Positions 22,337-33,893 of a stretch of DNA of 64,000 nucleotides are shown one piece after another. The DNA lies in contig OX638134.1 in the NCBI GenBank assembly GCA_951804985.1, positions 6,758,001 to 6,822,000 of the forward strand. Direction: 5' to 3'. The first letter of the stretch is position 1. Every line of letters begins with the position of its first letter. Below the pieces are notes generated by a model, which saw only the letters and a program-made list of their open reading frames with translations, did not search any database and had not been told where the DNA came from. The translations under genes were made by a program, and so were the position numbers. The stretch is from Dryomyza anilis (Eukaryota; Arthropoda; Insecta; Diptera; Dryomyzidae).

Positions 22337-22700
22337 AAAGGATTATGTAAAAGAAGTAGAAACTTGGAGTAAAATAAAAGGTTTATAGAAAAAGAGTTTT
22401 AAAAAGGAGTATGAAAATAAGTATGGACATGGAGAAAAGAGTGTAGAAAAAAGAAAATAAAAAATAATACAGAAAAGGAGTAAAGAAAAAGAGTACAGAA
22501 AAGGAATTTGAATTAAAAATTGCTATACAAAATGAAAGTTTGCGGTTAATAAATCACAAAAGAAAATAAAAAATAATAATTAGACAAAAATAAATAATAC
22601 ACCAAATACTATTCTCAGTCCATAAAAGAATAAAGAAAAGGAGTACAGAAAAAGAGTACAGAAAAAGAGTACAGAAAAGGAATTTGTAAAGGAGTATAAT
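22337..22700. repeat. 13-bp minisatellite, right part
   Basis: Continuation of the array beyond the DINE: GGAGTACAGAAAAAGAGTACAGAAAA units around 22480-22510 and 22635-22690, more diverged than the left part, with AT-rich interruptions. Confidence 0.7.
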
Positions 22701-23675
22701 TACAAAACATAAAAGAAAAAATGTCAATAATTAAAATTGTATGTTCTTCTGGTAGTCGATTGAATTAATTTAAACACATTCAACCCAATTCTAAATAAAT
22801 ACAAAATTGTAAAATTTTATACCATTATTTCTAAAATACACAAATATTTGAAGACATTTATGGGAGAAAAAAAGCGAATACTATTCTCAAAAACATATAA
22901 TAAATTTTATAAAATTAATTTGAAATATTAAAAAAAAAACTTCGAAAAGTATTCGAATAATATAAGAAATTAGTCAAAGACAAAATTTTAAAAAAATCAC
23001 ATATACTAAAACTCATTTTTATGCCTCAAGCTCATTTTCATTACAAAAAAAAAATACTTTCTATTTACAAAAAAAAAAATCTTCTATCTTTTTTACAAAG
23101 TAGTCACATTTGCACCATAAAGAAGTTGTACCATATACATTGCGCATTAGAAACAAAGTTGAACAAATAAAAAAAGAAGAGCATAATTAGTACAGCAAAT
23201 AAAAAAAAAATAAATAAGGATTTTTTTAGCAACGCAAATTTGTCCTTTAGAAACAGAGCACCATGTAAAAAATATACGAAAAATCATGTATAGTTCACAA
23301 GAACAAAGTTCATAATGTCGCTTGTTTACAAGGAAAATAAAAAATCCAAAAACATTGTAAGAAAAAAAAGGAGGATATATAACATGAACTGAAATATTAG
23401 TAAATTCAACAAAACGCATTTGCTATATAAATAAAAAAACTGTATATACCTTTTGTAAAAGTCATGGGATTTTCTTAGAAAACACGATAAATCGATGTAT
23501 CGATTAAAAAAAATCGAAATATGCCATTCGATAAATTTCATCTCAAGGGTTACATTGGTCAAAACCCCAAAAATTTCAAAACTCTATATCTCCTAAACGG
23601 GGCGTTTTAAGAATCTCCTAAACGGAGGGTTTTTTCAAAATCATAAATCAACATTGGGGATCGGCAAAATATCAA
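22701..23675. other. AT-rich spacer; no gene recognised
   Basis: Poly-A and poly-T runs with short minus-strand frames at 23147-23419 and 23326-23562. These are rich in F, Y, I and L as expected from AT-rich noncoding DNA. CTCCTAAACGG occurs twice (23590 and 23615). Confidence 0.35.
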
Positions 23676-24512
23676 ATCGTTTTTCACAAAGACAAACTAT
23701 TATTGCATTAATTAATTACATTTAATATTTTATAAAAATAGCAAACGCATATGTTGTATCATTTAAAAAACATTAAATAGTAATACGCTTTTCAATTAAA
23801 TGTCCACGTTTAAAACATATATTCTGCTGGTTTAATAAAACAATTTGTCATAAAGACAAACTAATATTGCATTAATTAATTCCATTAATTACACACTAAA
23901 AACATTATAAAAACATTATAAAAATAGAAAACGCGCTTGTGGTTTCAATTAATGAATTTTAAATTGTAATAGTTAAATTAAATGTTAAAGTTTCAACAAA
24001 ACATTCTGCTGGTATAACAAAACAATTTCTTATAAAGATAAAACACTATTGCATTTATTAATTACATGTAATATTTTATAGATATAACAAACTTATTTGT
24101 TATATCAATTAATATACATTAAATTGTTATACGCAGTTCTGTTAAATGTTAACTTTAAAATAAAAGATTCTGCTGATTTAATAAAACAATTTGTCAAACT
24201 ATTGTTGCATTTATTTATTGTTGCATACATTTAATATTTTATAGAAATAACACACGTATTTCTTATACCAATTAATGAAAAATAAATTGTAATTCGCAAA
24301 TCAGTTAACTCTCAACATTTCAAATAATTATTCTGCTCGTTTTACAATACAATTTGTTATAAACACAAAAACTAATATAGCATTCATTATTTACACAAAA
24401 TATTTTATAGAAATAACAAACGTATTTGCTAAATCTATTAATAAACATTAAATTATAATACACAGTTCAGTTAAATTTCAACGTTTAATAAAATAATTTG
24501 CTGCTTTAGCAA
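23676..24512. repeat. ~165-bp tandem repeat, five diverged copies
   Basis: The landmark ATTCTGCTGG/CG (or TTTGCTGC) recurs at about 23821, 24003, 24167, 24330 and 24495, spacing 182, 164, 163 and 165 bp. Each unit also has AAAGACAAACTATTRTTGCATT, TTTAATATTTTATA and CAATTAATNNACATTAAATTG blocks. Divergence is high. The length is close to a nucleosome repeat. Confidence 0.8.
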
Positions 24513-25315
24513 AATATTTATAGATTTAATTAATTATATCTTAAAATACAAAATTCTGAATACTTTATCAATTTTTTTTTTTGTAACTTTAATTAATTTA
24601 TTTACTGTTTTAACGAATACAAGACAATTAATATATTTTTTTTTTAAATTTATATTGCAAAATTTTTACTGTGTAGTTGTATAACAGTCGGTATTAATTT
24701 CAGTCACACATTGCCGTCTGCCAACTGAATTACTGTTCGTCATAGTAACTACAGTTTTGCGCTTTTTTAAACTCCTGCTTACCACTTGATTTGCGGCAAC
24801 TTCTCCACTGTATGCATTGTATCTAGGAGATGTTTTTTTTTTAAATCTGTGCTTTGCAGAGAAACGCAAAAATATGAAGCAGCAGACATGCAGCTGCTGT
24901 GGAAAACAAAATTTTGATTTCGAGTGTGTGTCTGAGTTACATGCCATAGTTATTGTCAGCATCATTGACTATTTTTGTCGGGTCTGTTAGTACAAAAGCA
25001 GCAGCAGCAATATCTGTTGCTGAGCTCAAAAATACTATTGTCATAGTTTATTTTTCGAGGAAGAAAAATAGAAAAAATCTTGCAATTGTCAACATTGCAC
25101 TTATTTGTCACACACAAGCATAAAAAACACATGAAACGTTGTCTATTTTTAGGCGTCACACGTTTGCAGTATTTACACAGCCATTTGTAGAACTAATTGT
25201 TCACAAAGTACTGCTGATTTTGCAAAAAGTTTTTGTTGACTAATAAAAATATATAAAAAAATATATTTTAATTTAAACATTTTTGAAAATTTAAGAATAT
25301 AATATATTTATGTAG
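24513..25315. other. Spacer; balanced single-copy stretch 24660-25210
   Basis: Overlapping minus-strand frames at 24666-24965 and 24962-25159 share a 4-bp ATGA overlap and come from GC-balanced DNA. The peptides show no recognisable domain, so I leave them uncalled. AGCAGCAGCAGC near 25000 is a short triplet repeat. Confidence 0.3.
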
Positions 25316-25890
25316 AAAAACTCTTATACAGTAAAACTGATACACAGTAAATTTTTATCTTGTAAACTGTTATACAGTAAACTGTTATACAGAAAACTGT
25401 TATACAGTAAACTGTTATACAGTAAACTGTTATACAGTAAACTGTTATACAGTAAGCTGTTATACATTAAACAATTATACATAAAACTGTTATAGAGTAA
25501 AATGTTATACAGTAAACTGTAATGCAGTATATTAGCTGTTATAACAATAATCTATTATACAGTAAACTGTTTAACAAAAAACTGTAATGAAGTAAAACTG
25601 TTATACAGAAAACTGATCTACAGAAAAGCTGTTGTACAGTAAAAATGTTATAAATCAAAACAATAAAACTTTTATAAAATAAGACAATACAACTGTTATA
25701 TAGTAAAACAGCAATATATTTAAACAGTTATACAGAACAAATGTTTAACACTAAAATTATTATAAAATATGTCATAAAATATAAAATACTGTTATACAAT
25801 AAAACTGTATAGTAATACTTTTATATAGTAAAACGATAAAACAATTTTACTGTAATATAGTGAAAGTGTTATACGGTAAAACTGTTTATT
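25316..25890. repeat. 15-bp satellite (AAACTGTTATACAGT), array I
   Basis: A clean block at 25362-25460 repeats AAACTGTTATACAGT at 15 bp; the flanks are diverged with 15-17-bp spacing. The monomer is self-complementary: arms ACTGT and ACAGT with alternating spacers TAT and AAA. It is related to the array at 26465. Confidence 0.88.
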
Positions 25891-26464
25891 TTAATTTTTC
25901 GTAATATTATCCACTCAAACTGTTATACCTAATCAAAGTAAAACTATTCAAAAAATAATAATAAAATAAATAAAATTGTATTTTTTAATTTGAAACAGAA
26001 AACCACAATTTGTTGTCATGTGGCCAATATGTGGCAACATTGGTTACCAGTTTTTACTGTCAGACAAGCAGGCAGCTTGTTAAAATGTATAATTAAAACA
26101 AAAATCACTAGTCAGACAGGTAGCCAGCCATCACATCACATCACCACCACCACATCGTCACCACCCAACACGAAATTGTGAAAATTTATAAAAAAAAGGA
26201 AACATATTGAAAATTTTAAAAACGGGCTGTCATTTCTAGTGCACAAACGGCAACAGACTGGTTCAAATGCAGCCAGTTATTCAAAGTGATTCATAATGCA
26301 AAATATATCTAAAGATGGACTTTCCAATAAATGAATCTCATAAACGAATAAATGAAATTCATTCCAATCATTTAAAATATATAAAATTTTAAAATTTAAT
26401 TAATTTTGATTGATTTCTGTTCTCAAATATTCGCAATTCGATCAAAATTCAAACTTAATATTAA
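25891..26464. other. Spacer between the two ACTGT arrays
   Basis: 26000-26180 is single-copy and relatively balanced, with a CATCACATCACCACCACCACATC run. The plus-strand 63-codon frame there has no recognisable domain. No gene called. Confidence 0.3.
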
Positions 26465-26850
26465 TTTATCGATGTTATACAGTTATAGAGTAAAACTGTT
26501 TAAAGTGAAACTGTTATAAAATGAAACTGTTATACAGTAACACTGTTATATCTTAAAACTGTTATACAGTAAAACTGTTATACAGTAAAACTGTTATACA
26601 GTAAAACTGTTATACAGTAAAACTTTTATATAGTAAAACTGTTATACAGTAAAATTGTTATACAGTAAAACTGTTATACAGTTAAACTGTTACACAGTAA
26701 AACAGTAAAACTGCTATACAGTAAAACTGTTATACAGTAAAACTGTTATACAGTAAAACTGTTATACAGTAAAACTGTTATACAATAAAACTGTTATACA
26801 GTTAAACTGGTATACAGTAAACTGTTATACATTTAAATACTATTCTACAC
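26465..26850. repeat. 16-bp satellite (AAAACTGTTATACAGT), array II
   Basis: About 22 units, mostly exact AAAACTGTTATACAGT at a 16-bp period, with a few variants (TATAGT, CAATAAAACT). It differs from array I by one extra A in the spacer, so the two arrays were homogenised separately. Confidence 0.92.
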
Positions 26851-27039
26851 CAAAACTGTTATTAAACATATATGAATTTCGATTCTAGTTTGAAACTCCT
26901 GTCAAATTCTATAATACAAAAAAGTTTTAAAATATAAAATTTCAAGAATTTTCAGTTCATACAATTCTAATTTTAGGAATGATCGAATAATTGAAACATA
27001 AATGAAATTGTAAAACCATATTTATGTTTTGCAACATTT

Positions 27040-27460
27040 TCGATAACAACAACGACGACGAAAAAAACTGAACTCGCCTTTAAACATTCACCCACTAAGA
27101 GCAGCAGCACGATCAACGCGGATCGGACTGCGTTAATAACTGCGCAGCAGCAGCGGCGGCGACGACGGCAACATCAGCGACAACGACAGGCAGCACTTAC
27201 ACATGCTTCAAGGCCATTTAAAAATAATTTAGTCTAAAAATAGAAACGACGCAGCAGCGGCGGCGACGTCGACTACGTACGCGTCGACTGAGACGGGGGC
27301 AATGCGAACGAACAAACGACAGCAACCGATCGACAAAACGACCGACCGACCGACCGACCGACCGACCGACCGAGCGACCGATAGTTCGTACGATATGCAA
27401 ACAAAATAAACAGTGCGCTGCGATTGTTGTTGCTGATGTTGAACAGGGTCGCATCGGGCG
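27040..27460. promoter_or_regulatory. GC-rich CAG/CGG island, promoter candidate
   Basis: The GC-richest stretch of the window, with GCAGCAGCGGCGGCGACG blocks and a CpG-rich palindromic run (GTCGACTACGTACGCGTCGAC). On the minus strand TCAGTCG (about 27289) matches the fly initiator, and TGT|GTAAGTG near 27190 is a moderate splice donor. Together they would define a ~100-nt minus-strand first exon. Polyglutamine-like frames are triplet-repeat products. The role is inferred only from composition and these short motifs. Confidence 0.4.
27341..27372. repeat. (ACCG)8 microsatellite
   Basis: Eight perfect ACCG units, followed by an interrupted GAGCGACCG. This GC-rich tetranucleotide run stands out in the AT-rich window. 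Confidence 0.95.
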
Positions 27461-27534
27461 AGAATAGGGATAATTTATGGAAATTTGAAATGTAAAATTA
27501 AATTTGTAGGTAAATAATAAAAAAATACAAAATT

Positions 27535-28292
27535 ATTTAAAAAAAAAATTGAATTTTAGTGAAAAATTTAAATTTTATTAAAAAATTTAAATTTCATTGA
27601 AAAAATTAAATTTTATTGAAAAATTGAATTTTATAGTGAAAAATAGAATTTTTAATGAAAATTTGAATTTTTAGTGAAAAATTGAATTTTTAGTGAAAAA
27701 TTGAATTTTTAGTGAAAAATTGAATTTTTAGTGAAAATTTGAATTTTTAGTGAAAATCTGAATTTTTAGTGAAAATTTGAATTTTTAGTGAAAAATTGAA
27801 TTATAAGTGAAAAATTGAATTTTTTTGTGAAAAATTGAATTTTTGGTGAAAAATTGAATTTTTAGTGAAAAATTGAATTTTTAGTGAATAATTGAATTTT
27901 TAGTGAAAAATTGAATTTTTAGTGAAAATTTGAATTTTTAGTAAAAAATTGAATTTTTAGTGAAAAATTGAATTTTTAGTGAAAAATTGAATTTTTAGTG
28001 AAAAATTGAATTTTTATTAAATAATTTTTTTACAAATATTTAAAATTTTAGTATAAATTTGAAATATTAGTACAAAATTTGAATTTTTAGTAAAAATTTG
28101 GGTTTTTAGTGGAAATTTTGAATTTTGACTGGAAAAATTTTAAGTGAAAAATTTAATTTTTAGTAAAATTTTGAAAAAGTTGAATTTTTAAATTGAAAAT
28201 GGAATTTATGGAGAAAATTGAATTTTATGTGATAATTTGAATTTTTAGCGAAAAATTTAGTTTTTAGTGAACATTTTAATTTTTGAGTGATT
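27535..28292 (-). repeat. 19-bp satellite array II, inverted orientation
   Basis: The units read GAATTTTTAGTGAAAAATT, the reverse complement of the monomer in array I. About 40 units, cleanest at 27655-28010 and increasingly diverged towards both edges (variants AATTTGAATTTTTAGTGAAA). Confidence 0.95.
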
Positions 28293-29310
28293 AAAATGAG
28301 GCCCATACTCCGACTTAATGCAGCACTGTAATAGTTTTATTGGTTTTACTGTTATGATTGTTGTGTTTTAAGTTTTTCCAATGACTCGAGACCCCATAAA
28401 CGAAATATCGTCTGTTTATTTTAAATGAAATGCAACGACGACAGCCAGTACAAGCGTCGCGTATCAAAAATTACAACGCCAGCATGTTCAGCGCAGTTGT
28501 GTTCCAAATTCCAACATTCAAACAATGATTGGTTGTGTTGTATGTATTTTTTGGAATGTCAATATCTGAATTATTATTTTACATTTTCCATTCGAACTAT
28601 GCGGCAAATTCCGTAGCAAAAATCACAGCTACAACTTTATTAAAATTCAATTGAAATGTTTAAAATTTTGGTGGGACACTTGAATTTAAAATCTTTAAAA
28701 AAATGTTCAAAACTTGAAAATTAAAATCTAAAAATTTAAATTCCCTATGTATATATGAAATGTATTACAAATATATCAAATATAAAAAAATTATAAATAT
28801 ATCACATATTGTAAATTATATAAATACCGATAAAAAATAAAATATGAAACTCATTTAAAACATTTGAATTAAATTCAAACGCACCCACAATTCACGAGAC
28901 CTAATCGCATCGCTGCCATTCTATAAAACTTTTAATCAGTTCAGCAGTGCTGCCACTCATTTCTAATGTCAGCATATTTGCATTTCTCTGATTGCTTGCT
29001 TTGTGGTTTATTTTCAACTTAATGTTTATCAACTTTTCTCCAGTCAAGTGTTGATTTTTTATTGATTTTTAATATTAGAAGATTCAATGTTTAAAATATG
29101 GGTATTAATGAAATTAAATAAAGTAAGATAAAAAAATGAAATTAAATAAAATAAAATAGATGAAAATAAAATAAACCATAATAAAACAATATGGAAGAAA
29201 ATAGCACAAATATTTTTAATACAAGGTGGCAACGTTATGGTATCCAATGCAAAAACAGCTTTAACAGTTATGTATCTGCAGCACGTTTTTAATTTTTAAT
29301 AAAATAAAGC
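28293..29310. other. Spacer; no gene recognised
   Basis: 28400-28620 is balanced single-copy DNA with a 63-codon plus frame lacking any recognised domain. 28680-28860 is very AT-rich with ATATATCA repeats. 28860-29050 is again balanced. No repeat array and no supported gene. Confidence 0.3.
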
Positions 29311-29942
29311 AGTTGGGAAGATTATATCACATGGAAAATTTTAAAGTAGGGACATTTTATAGTAGCTGTTATTATGATAGTTAGGATTATCAAAATTATA
29401 GTCGGTCTAAGCCGACTATAAATACCCTACACATATGTGTGATTACCATTCAAAGTGCTATATAGGTCACCGAGTAAACGAATCCTAAAATAATTACAAA
29501 CTTTCAATCGCTGAAAAATTTCCATTTATTTGATACCCATATTTACAAATGAGTATGTGTACAGAATTTCGATCATTTCGCGGGAAAACATTATTTTCTT
29601 GTATTTGAGCAAGAATTCAATATATATTTGAACAAAAAAGTTTCCCTAAGAACGTATTCAGTAAAATTGATCTGTAGATGTAACTTTATATAAGTGGTCA
29701 CAGGTCACTATGGACCGATTTCAATATTATGAGTTTCATATATCTAACTCTTCAATTTTTTAAGTAGTAGCAATTTCAACAGACACAAAGACAGACATAC
29801 GGGCAGATAGACATTAAATCGACTGAAGAAGTCATGATGATCAAGAATATATATACTTTTCCATACCGGAGATGCTTCCTTCTGAGTGTTACAAACGGCG
29901 TATCAAACTGAATATACCCTTTCACTCTAGTGTAGAGTATAA
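29311..29942 (+). mobile_element. DINE-1/mini-me-like element, subfamily B, copy 1
   Basis: Starts AGTTGGGAAGATTATATCAC, then palindrome ATAGTCGGTCTAAGCCGACTAT and ATACCCTACACA; ends TATACCCTTTCACTCTAGTGTA. The GACA tract is decayed here (AGACACAAAGACAGACATACGG). The core ATGATCAAGAATATATATAC is present with a one-base loss. About 630 bp, non-coding. Confidence 0.85.
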
Positions 29943-30149
29943 GGACCACAAATTCCAAATGCATGTTTTTCATTAAAATGCAAACTAATGAGAAATAACG
30001 CAAATATTTTCATTAAAACATAAAACCACTAACAAATATTTCAAATGCATTAATTAAATTAAAATAAACGAATAATGTTTAAAAAAAAACAAAATATTTT
30101 TTTGCATAAATTAATACTTAAATGTTATAAAATAATTTAAAAATTAATT

Positions 30150-30965
30150 AAAATATTATTTAATTTTTCACTAAAAATTCAAATATTCACTAAAAATTCA
30201 CTATTTTCACTAAAAATTAAATTTTTCACTAAAAATTCAATTTTTCACTAAAAATTCAAATTTTCACTAAAAATTCAAATTTTCACTAAAAATTCAATTT
30301 TTCACTAAAAATTCAATTTTTCACTAAAAATTCAATTTTTCACTAAAAATTCAATTTTTTACTAAAATTCAATTTTTCACTAAAAATTAAATTTTTCACT
30401 AAAAATTAAATTTTTCACTAAAAATTAAATTTTTCACTAAAAATTAAATTTTTCACTAAAAATTAAATTTTTCACTAAAAATTCAATTTTTCACTAAAAA
30501 TTAAATTTTTCACTAAAAATTCAATTTTTCACTAAAAATTCAATTTTTCACTAAAAATTCAATTTTTCACTAAAAATTCAATTTTTCACTAAAAATTCAA
30601 TTTTTCACTAAAAATTCAATTTTTCACTAAAAATTCAATTTTTCACTAAAAATTCAATTTTTCACTAAAAATTCAATTTTTCACTAAAAAATTCAATTTT
30701 TCACTAAAAATTCAATTTTTCACTAAAAAATTCAATTTTTCACTAAAAATTCAATTTTTCACTAAAAATTCAATTTTTCACTAAAAATTCAATTTTTCAC
30801 TAAAAATTCAATTTTTCACTAAAAATTCAATTTTTCACTAAAAATTCAATTGTTCACTAAAAATTCTATTTTTCACTAAATATGCAAGTTTTTGTTAAAA
30901 ATTCAATTTTTAATTAAAAATTAAATTTTTCACTTAATTTTCAATTTTTCACTAAATTTTTAGTT
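30150..30965 (+). repeat. 19-bp satellite array III
   Basis: About 40 units in the same orientation as array I (TTTTTCACTAAAAATTCAA), very pure at 30480-30850. AAATTAAATTTTTCAC variants run consecutively at 30375-30475, showing local homogenisation. It starts ~200 bp after a DINE. Confidence 0.96.
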
Positions 30966-31164
30966 AACTAAAAATTATATTTTTTAATTAAAAAAAATAT
31001 ATATATTATTAAAAATTTTATTTATCACTTTAACAAAAAAAAACACTTTTATTATTGTGGAACCAGCTATTTAAAAACGAAGCATTTCCCACCCAACAAA
31101 CATCTGTTAGTCAACTAGTTTATTAAACCTGAAAATTGTAAAAACTCAATATGAAAAAACAAAT

Positions 31165-31430
31165 GAAAAAATCATAAAAATTGTCACAAAACGCGTGCTA
31201 TCTATCATCAACCAGTTCTCTCCACATTGGCAATAATTTTGGGTGAAAAAATTGATCACATACGAGGAATTGTAGACGGTCAACTTGATTTTAAAATTAA
31301 GACCACCACAGAGTCTGTGCAAATTTTACAGCAATATTTCAAGGCATTTTTTTTTACTGAACTTTTGATGTCTGTTCGAGGGCAGGTTTTCAGCGACAAG
31401 GAACTGGTATTCATTTCGATTAACTTGTAA
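31165..31430 (+). pseudogene. Open-frame fragment of unknown origin
   Basis: A frame of ~88 codons without stops ends TAA after ...ISINL; the first Met is at 31227. The stretch GEKIDHIRGIVDGQLDF then KIKTTTESVQILQQYFKA has a mixed, protein-like residue composition unlike the F/I/K-rich noise frames around it. I recognise no domain. A poly-T run interrupts it at FFF. It may be a decayed coding fragment (host or transposon) or chance. Confidence 0.25.
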
Positions 31431-31911
31431 ACGATATAAAAATGAAATTGTCAAAATCGTAAATTGCAAGCGTGATAACAAGACTTATGAAAAAAAAATT
31501 ATATTAAAAATTAATAATAAAAAAAATTAAAATGTAAAAAAATACAAAAAAAAAAACATTGTAGATCAAAATAATTGAAGGTTAAATTTTGCCAAAATAC
31601 GCCGAAAAAGGCGGTTTATACCAGACACTTTATACCATTTTACCAAAATATCAGATAACAAACTTATTAAATGAAATTTAATTACCACTGTTTTATGTCG
31701 ATGGAAACAAATAAATTGTTGTCCCAAATAAAAATATATTAAAAGCAATTATTTTAAGCAATTCAAAAACGTTTGATGTTTTTTGTAAAATTTTAAAATT
31801 TTGTGATATTTCCAATAATTACGCGATATTTATAAATGATTTTGTATTATTATATTTCGACTATATTTTATTTATAAAAATCAAGTGTTATTATTTAAAT
31901 TTTATTATATA

Positions 31912-32375
31912 TAACACATGTCCATGTAACAATTCCTACAAGTACTCTACCAGTATCCGGCCAGTTTTAGTAGTTATTTGTCGAATAAAGCGCTAACTAT
32001 ATTGCGCTTATGTTAGCTTAAGAAGTCGAACGTAATTATACGAGTACATCTAATTTGAATGGTGATAACACATGTCCATGTAACAATTCCTACAAGTACT
32101 CTACCAGTATCCGTCCAGTTTTAGTAGTTATTTGTCGAATAAAGCGCTAACTATATTGCGCTTACGATAGCTTAAGTAGTCGAACGTTATTATACGAGTA
32201 CATCTAATTTGAATGGTGATAACACATGTCCATGTAACAATTCCTACAAGTACTCTACCAGTATCCGGTCAGTTTTTGTAATCATTTGTCGAATAAAGCG
32301 CTAACTATATTGCGCTTACGTTAGCTTAAGTAGTCGAACGTAATTATACGAGTACATCTAATTTGAATGGTGATA
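31912..32375. repeat. 154-bp unit in three near-identical tandem copies
   Basis: ACACATGTCCATGTAAC occurs at 31914, 32068 and 32222 (exact 154-bp spacing). The copies differ at only a few sites, for example CCGGCCAG, CCGTCCAG and CCGGTCAG. Each includes AAGCGCTAACTATATTGCGCTT, an imperfect hairpin, and a TACGAGTACATC block. The high identity implies recent amplification. It forms the left part of the larger element. Confidence 0.95.
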
Positions 32376-33893
32376 TCTATAATGAGATTTTTGCTCAGCA
32401 TCGTCAACTTTCGTTCACTTATACTCACTTAAGTAAGAAGCGATTTCAATCGCACACAACGTACGTAAATTTAAAAGTTGATAACAAAATTTAATTTAAT
32501 TCATTTTTCTTGAAAATTGAACTGAATTATGAACTGAATATTCATGTTTGCTTATGTTTATAATTTTTACAATTAGTATTAATATAAAAAACGGACAGTT
32601 TTAAAAGTTTCATAAGTTGATTATAGGCACTTGACAATTTTGGCAGAGCTTAAGTAAACTTTTCGATCAGTTTTGACAATATCTTGAGTTCACTTAAGCG
32701 CAATATAGTTAGCCCTTAACTCGCAAGAAACGTCACGCACTTTTCGACCAGAAAATAGCCAGTAAAATAGTTTTCTGGGTATTTTCCAACCAGCAACTGA
32801 CCAATTCTTGGCTAGTTTTACCAGTAGAGATATACTCCATAATCAACATAATATAAGCGGCATTTTTTTCATACTTGAACTGGTTCAAATTGAAGTTCAG
32901 TTCAAAGTTTATACGTAAAGCAAAAACAACAATTGAACCAACATGGCAGCTGGTTCAATTCATTTGAACTAAAGTTTTGTGGTTGTGAAATTAGCTTAAA
33001 AGTTTTCTGAGGTTTGCTACTGTTCAATAGATGTTGCCTTCATCGATTTTATTGACAGCTTTTTAAATTCTACTGAAATAAGGTCTAGCAATTGGTTTGA
33101 CATAAGAATACATAAAAAGAATGTGGCATGAAAAATATTTTTAAATACAAATAATTATAACCATTTACCACGTTTATAATTAGTCGCTTTTTTAATTTTT
33201 TCAGAAAAATAAAACTTTGACGCAACAAATAAAATTTTGTCTGTGATCCCTGGTTTCATATAAAATGTTTGTTGCTCAGAAACATTGTGGCGCCATCTAT
33301 TTTGAAATAGTGAAAATATTAAGTTCAGTATAAGCGTTCTTTCACTTTTGAGTTCACACGCTTAGTTGAACTATGAAAAAAACGCTGCTAATGTTTTAGT
33401 TTTTCTCCATATGTTTCGATTAAATGGTTTCTTTTTTTAATTTCTGCCAAAAATTCATAATTTTTACATGATAAATATCTCATAATTTTGTAACTAGTGA
33501 TGGGCAGGTGCAAGAACAAGATATGTTAGTCTTTTGCATGCTCTTCCCCATGTTTCTCTTAAAAATTTGAAGATTATATCCCCATCAGTACAACTAGTCA
33601 AAAACTGGTAGGGATTGGAATAGTAGATCAATTCAAATTAGTCAAAAATTGGCCTGAAGCCAGTAAAACTAGTCAAAGACAAGTCGGTTACTGGAATGGA
33701 TTTGAAGAGTATATTTCTGTCAATAAAACTAGTCAATATCTGATCGATAACTGGTAGGGAAGAGTTTTACTAGTTAGCTTCTGTGCGAAAAATGCGTAAA
33801 ATCGAAAGCGACTTCACGCATTCGACTCGACAAATGACTAGTAAAACTGGCTGGATACTGGTAGGATAATGGTAGGAATTTTTACTTGGGTTG
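31912..33893. mobile_element. ~2-kb non-autonomous element with long diverged terminal inverted repeats
   Basis: Left-end ATTCCTACAAGTACTCTACC, AGTATCCGGCCAGTTTTAG and TATTTGTCGA are inverted at 33828-33885 as TCGACAAATGACTAGTAAAAC, TGGCTGGATACTGGTAGG and GGTAGGAATT. The outer right end reads ACTTGGGTT. Inside, TAAGCGCAATATAGTTAGC (about 32697) inverts part of the 154-bp unit, and 33590-33790 has repeated AAAACTAGTCAA/CTGGTAGGGA phrases. No transposase frame was seen. Confidence 0.6.

Noticed and set aside
27218..27454. 78-codon minus-strand ORF with RSVGRSVGRSVGR
   Set aside because: The repeat is the translated (ACCG)8 microsatellite; no domain.
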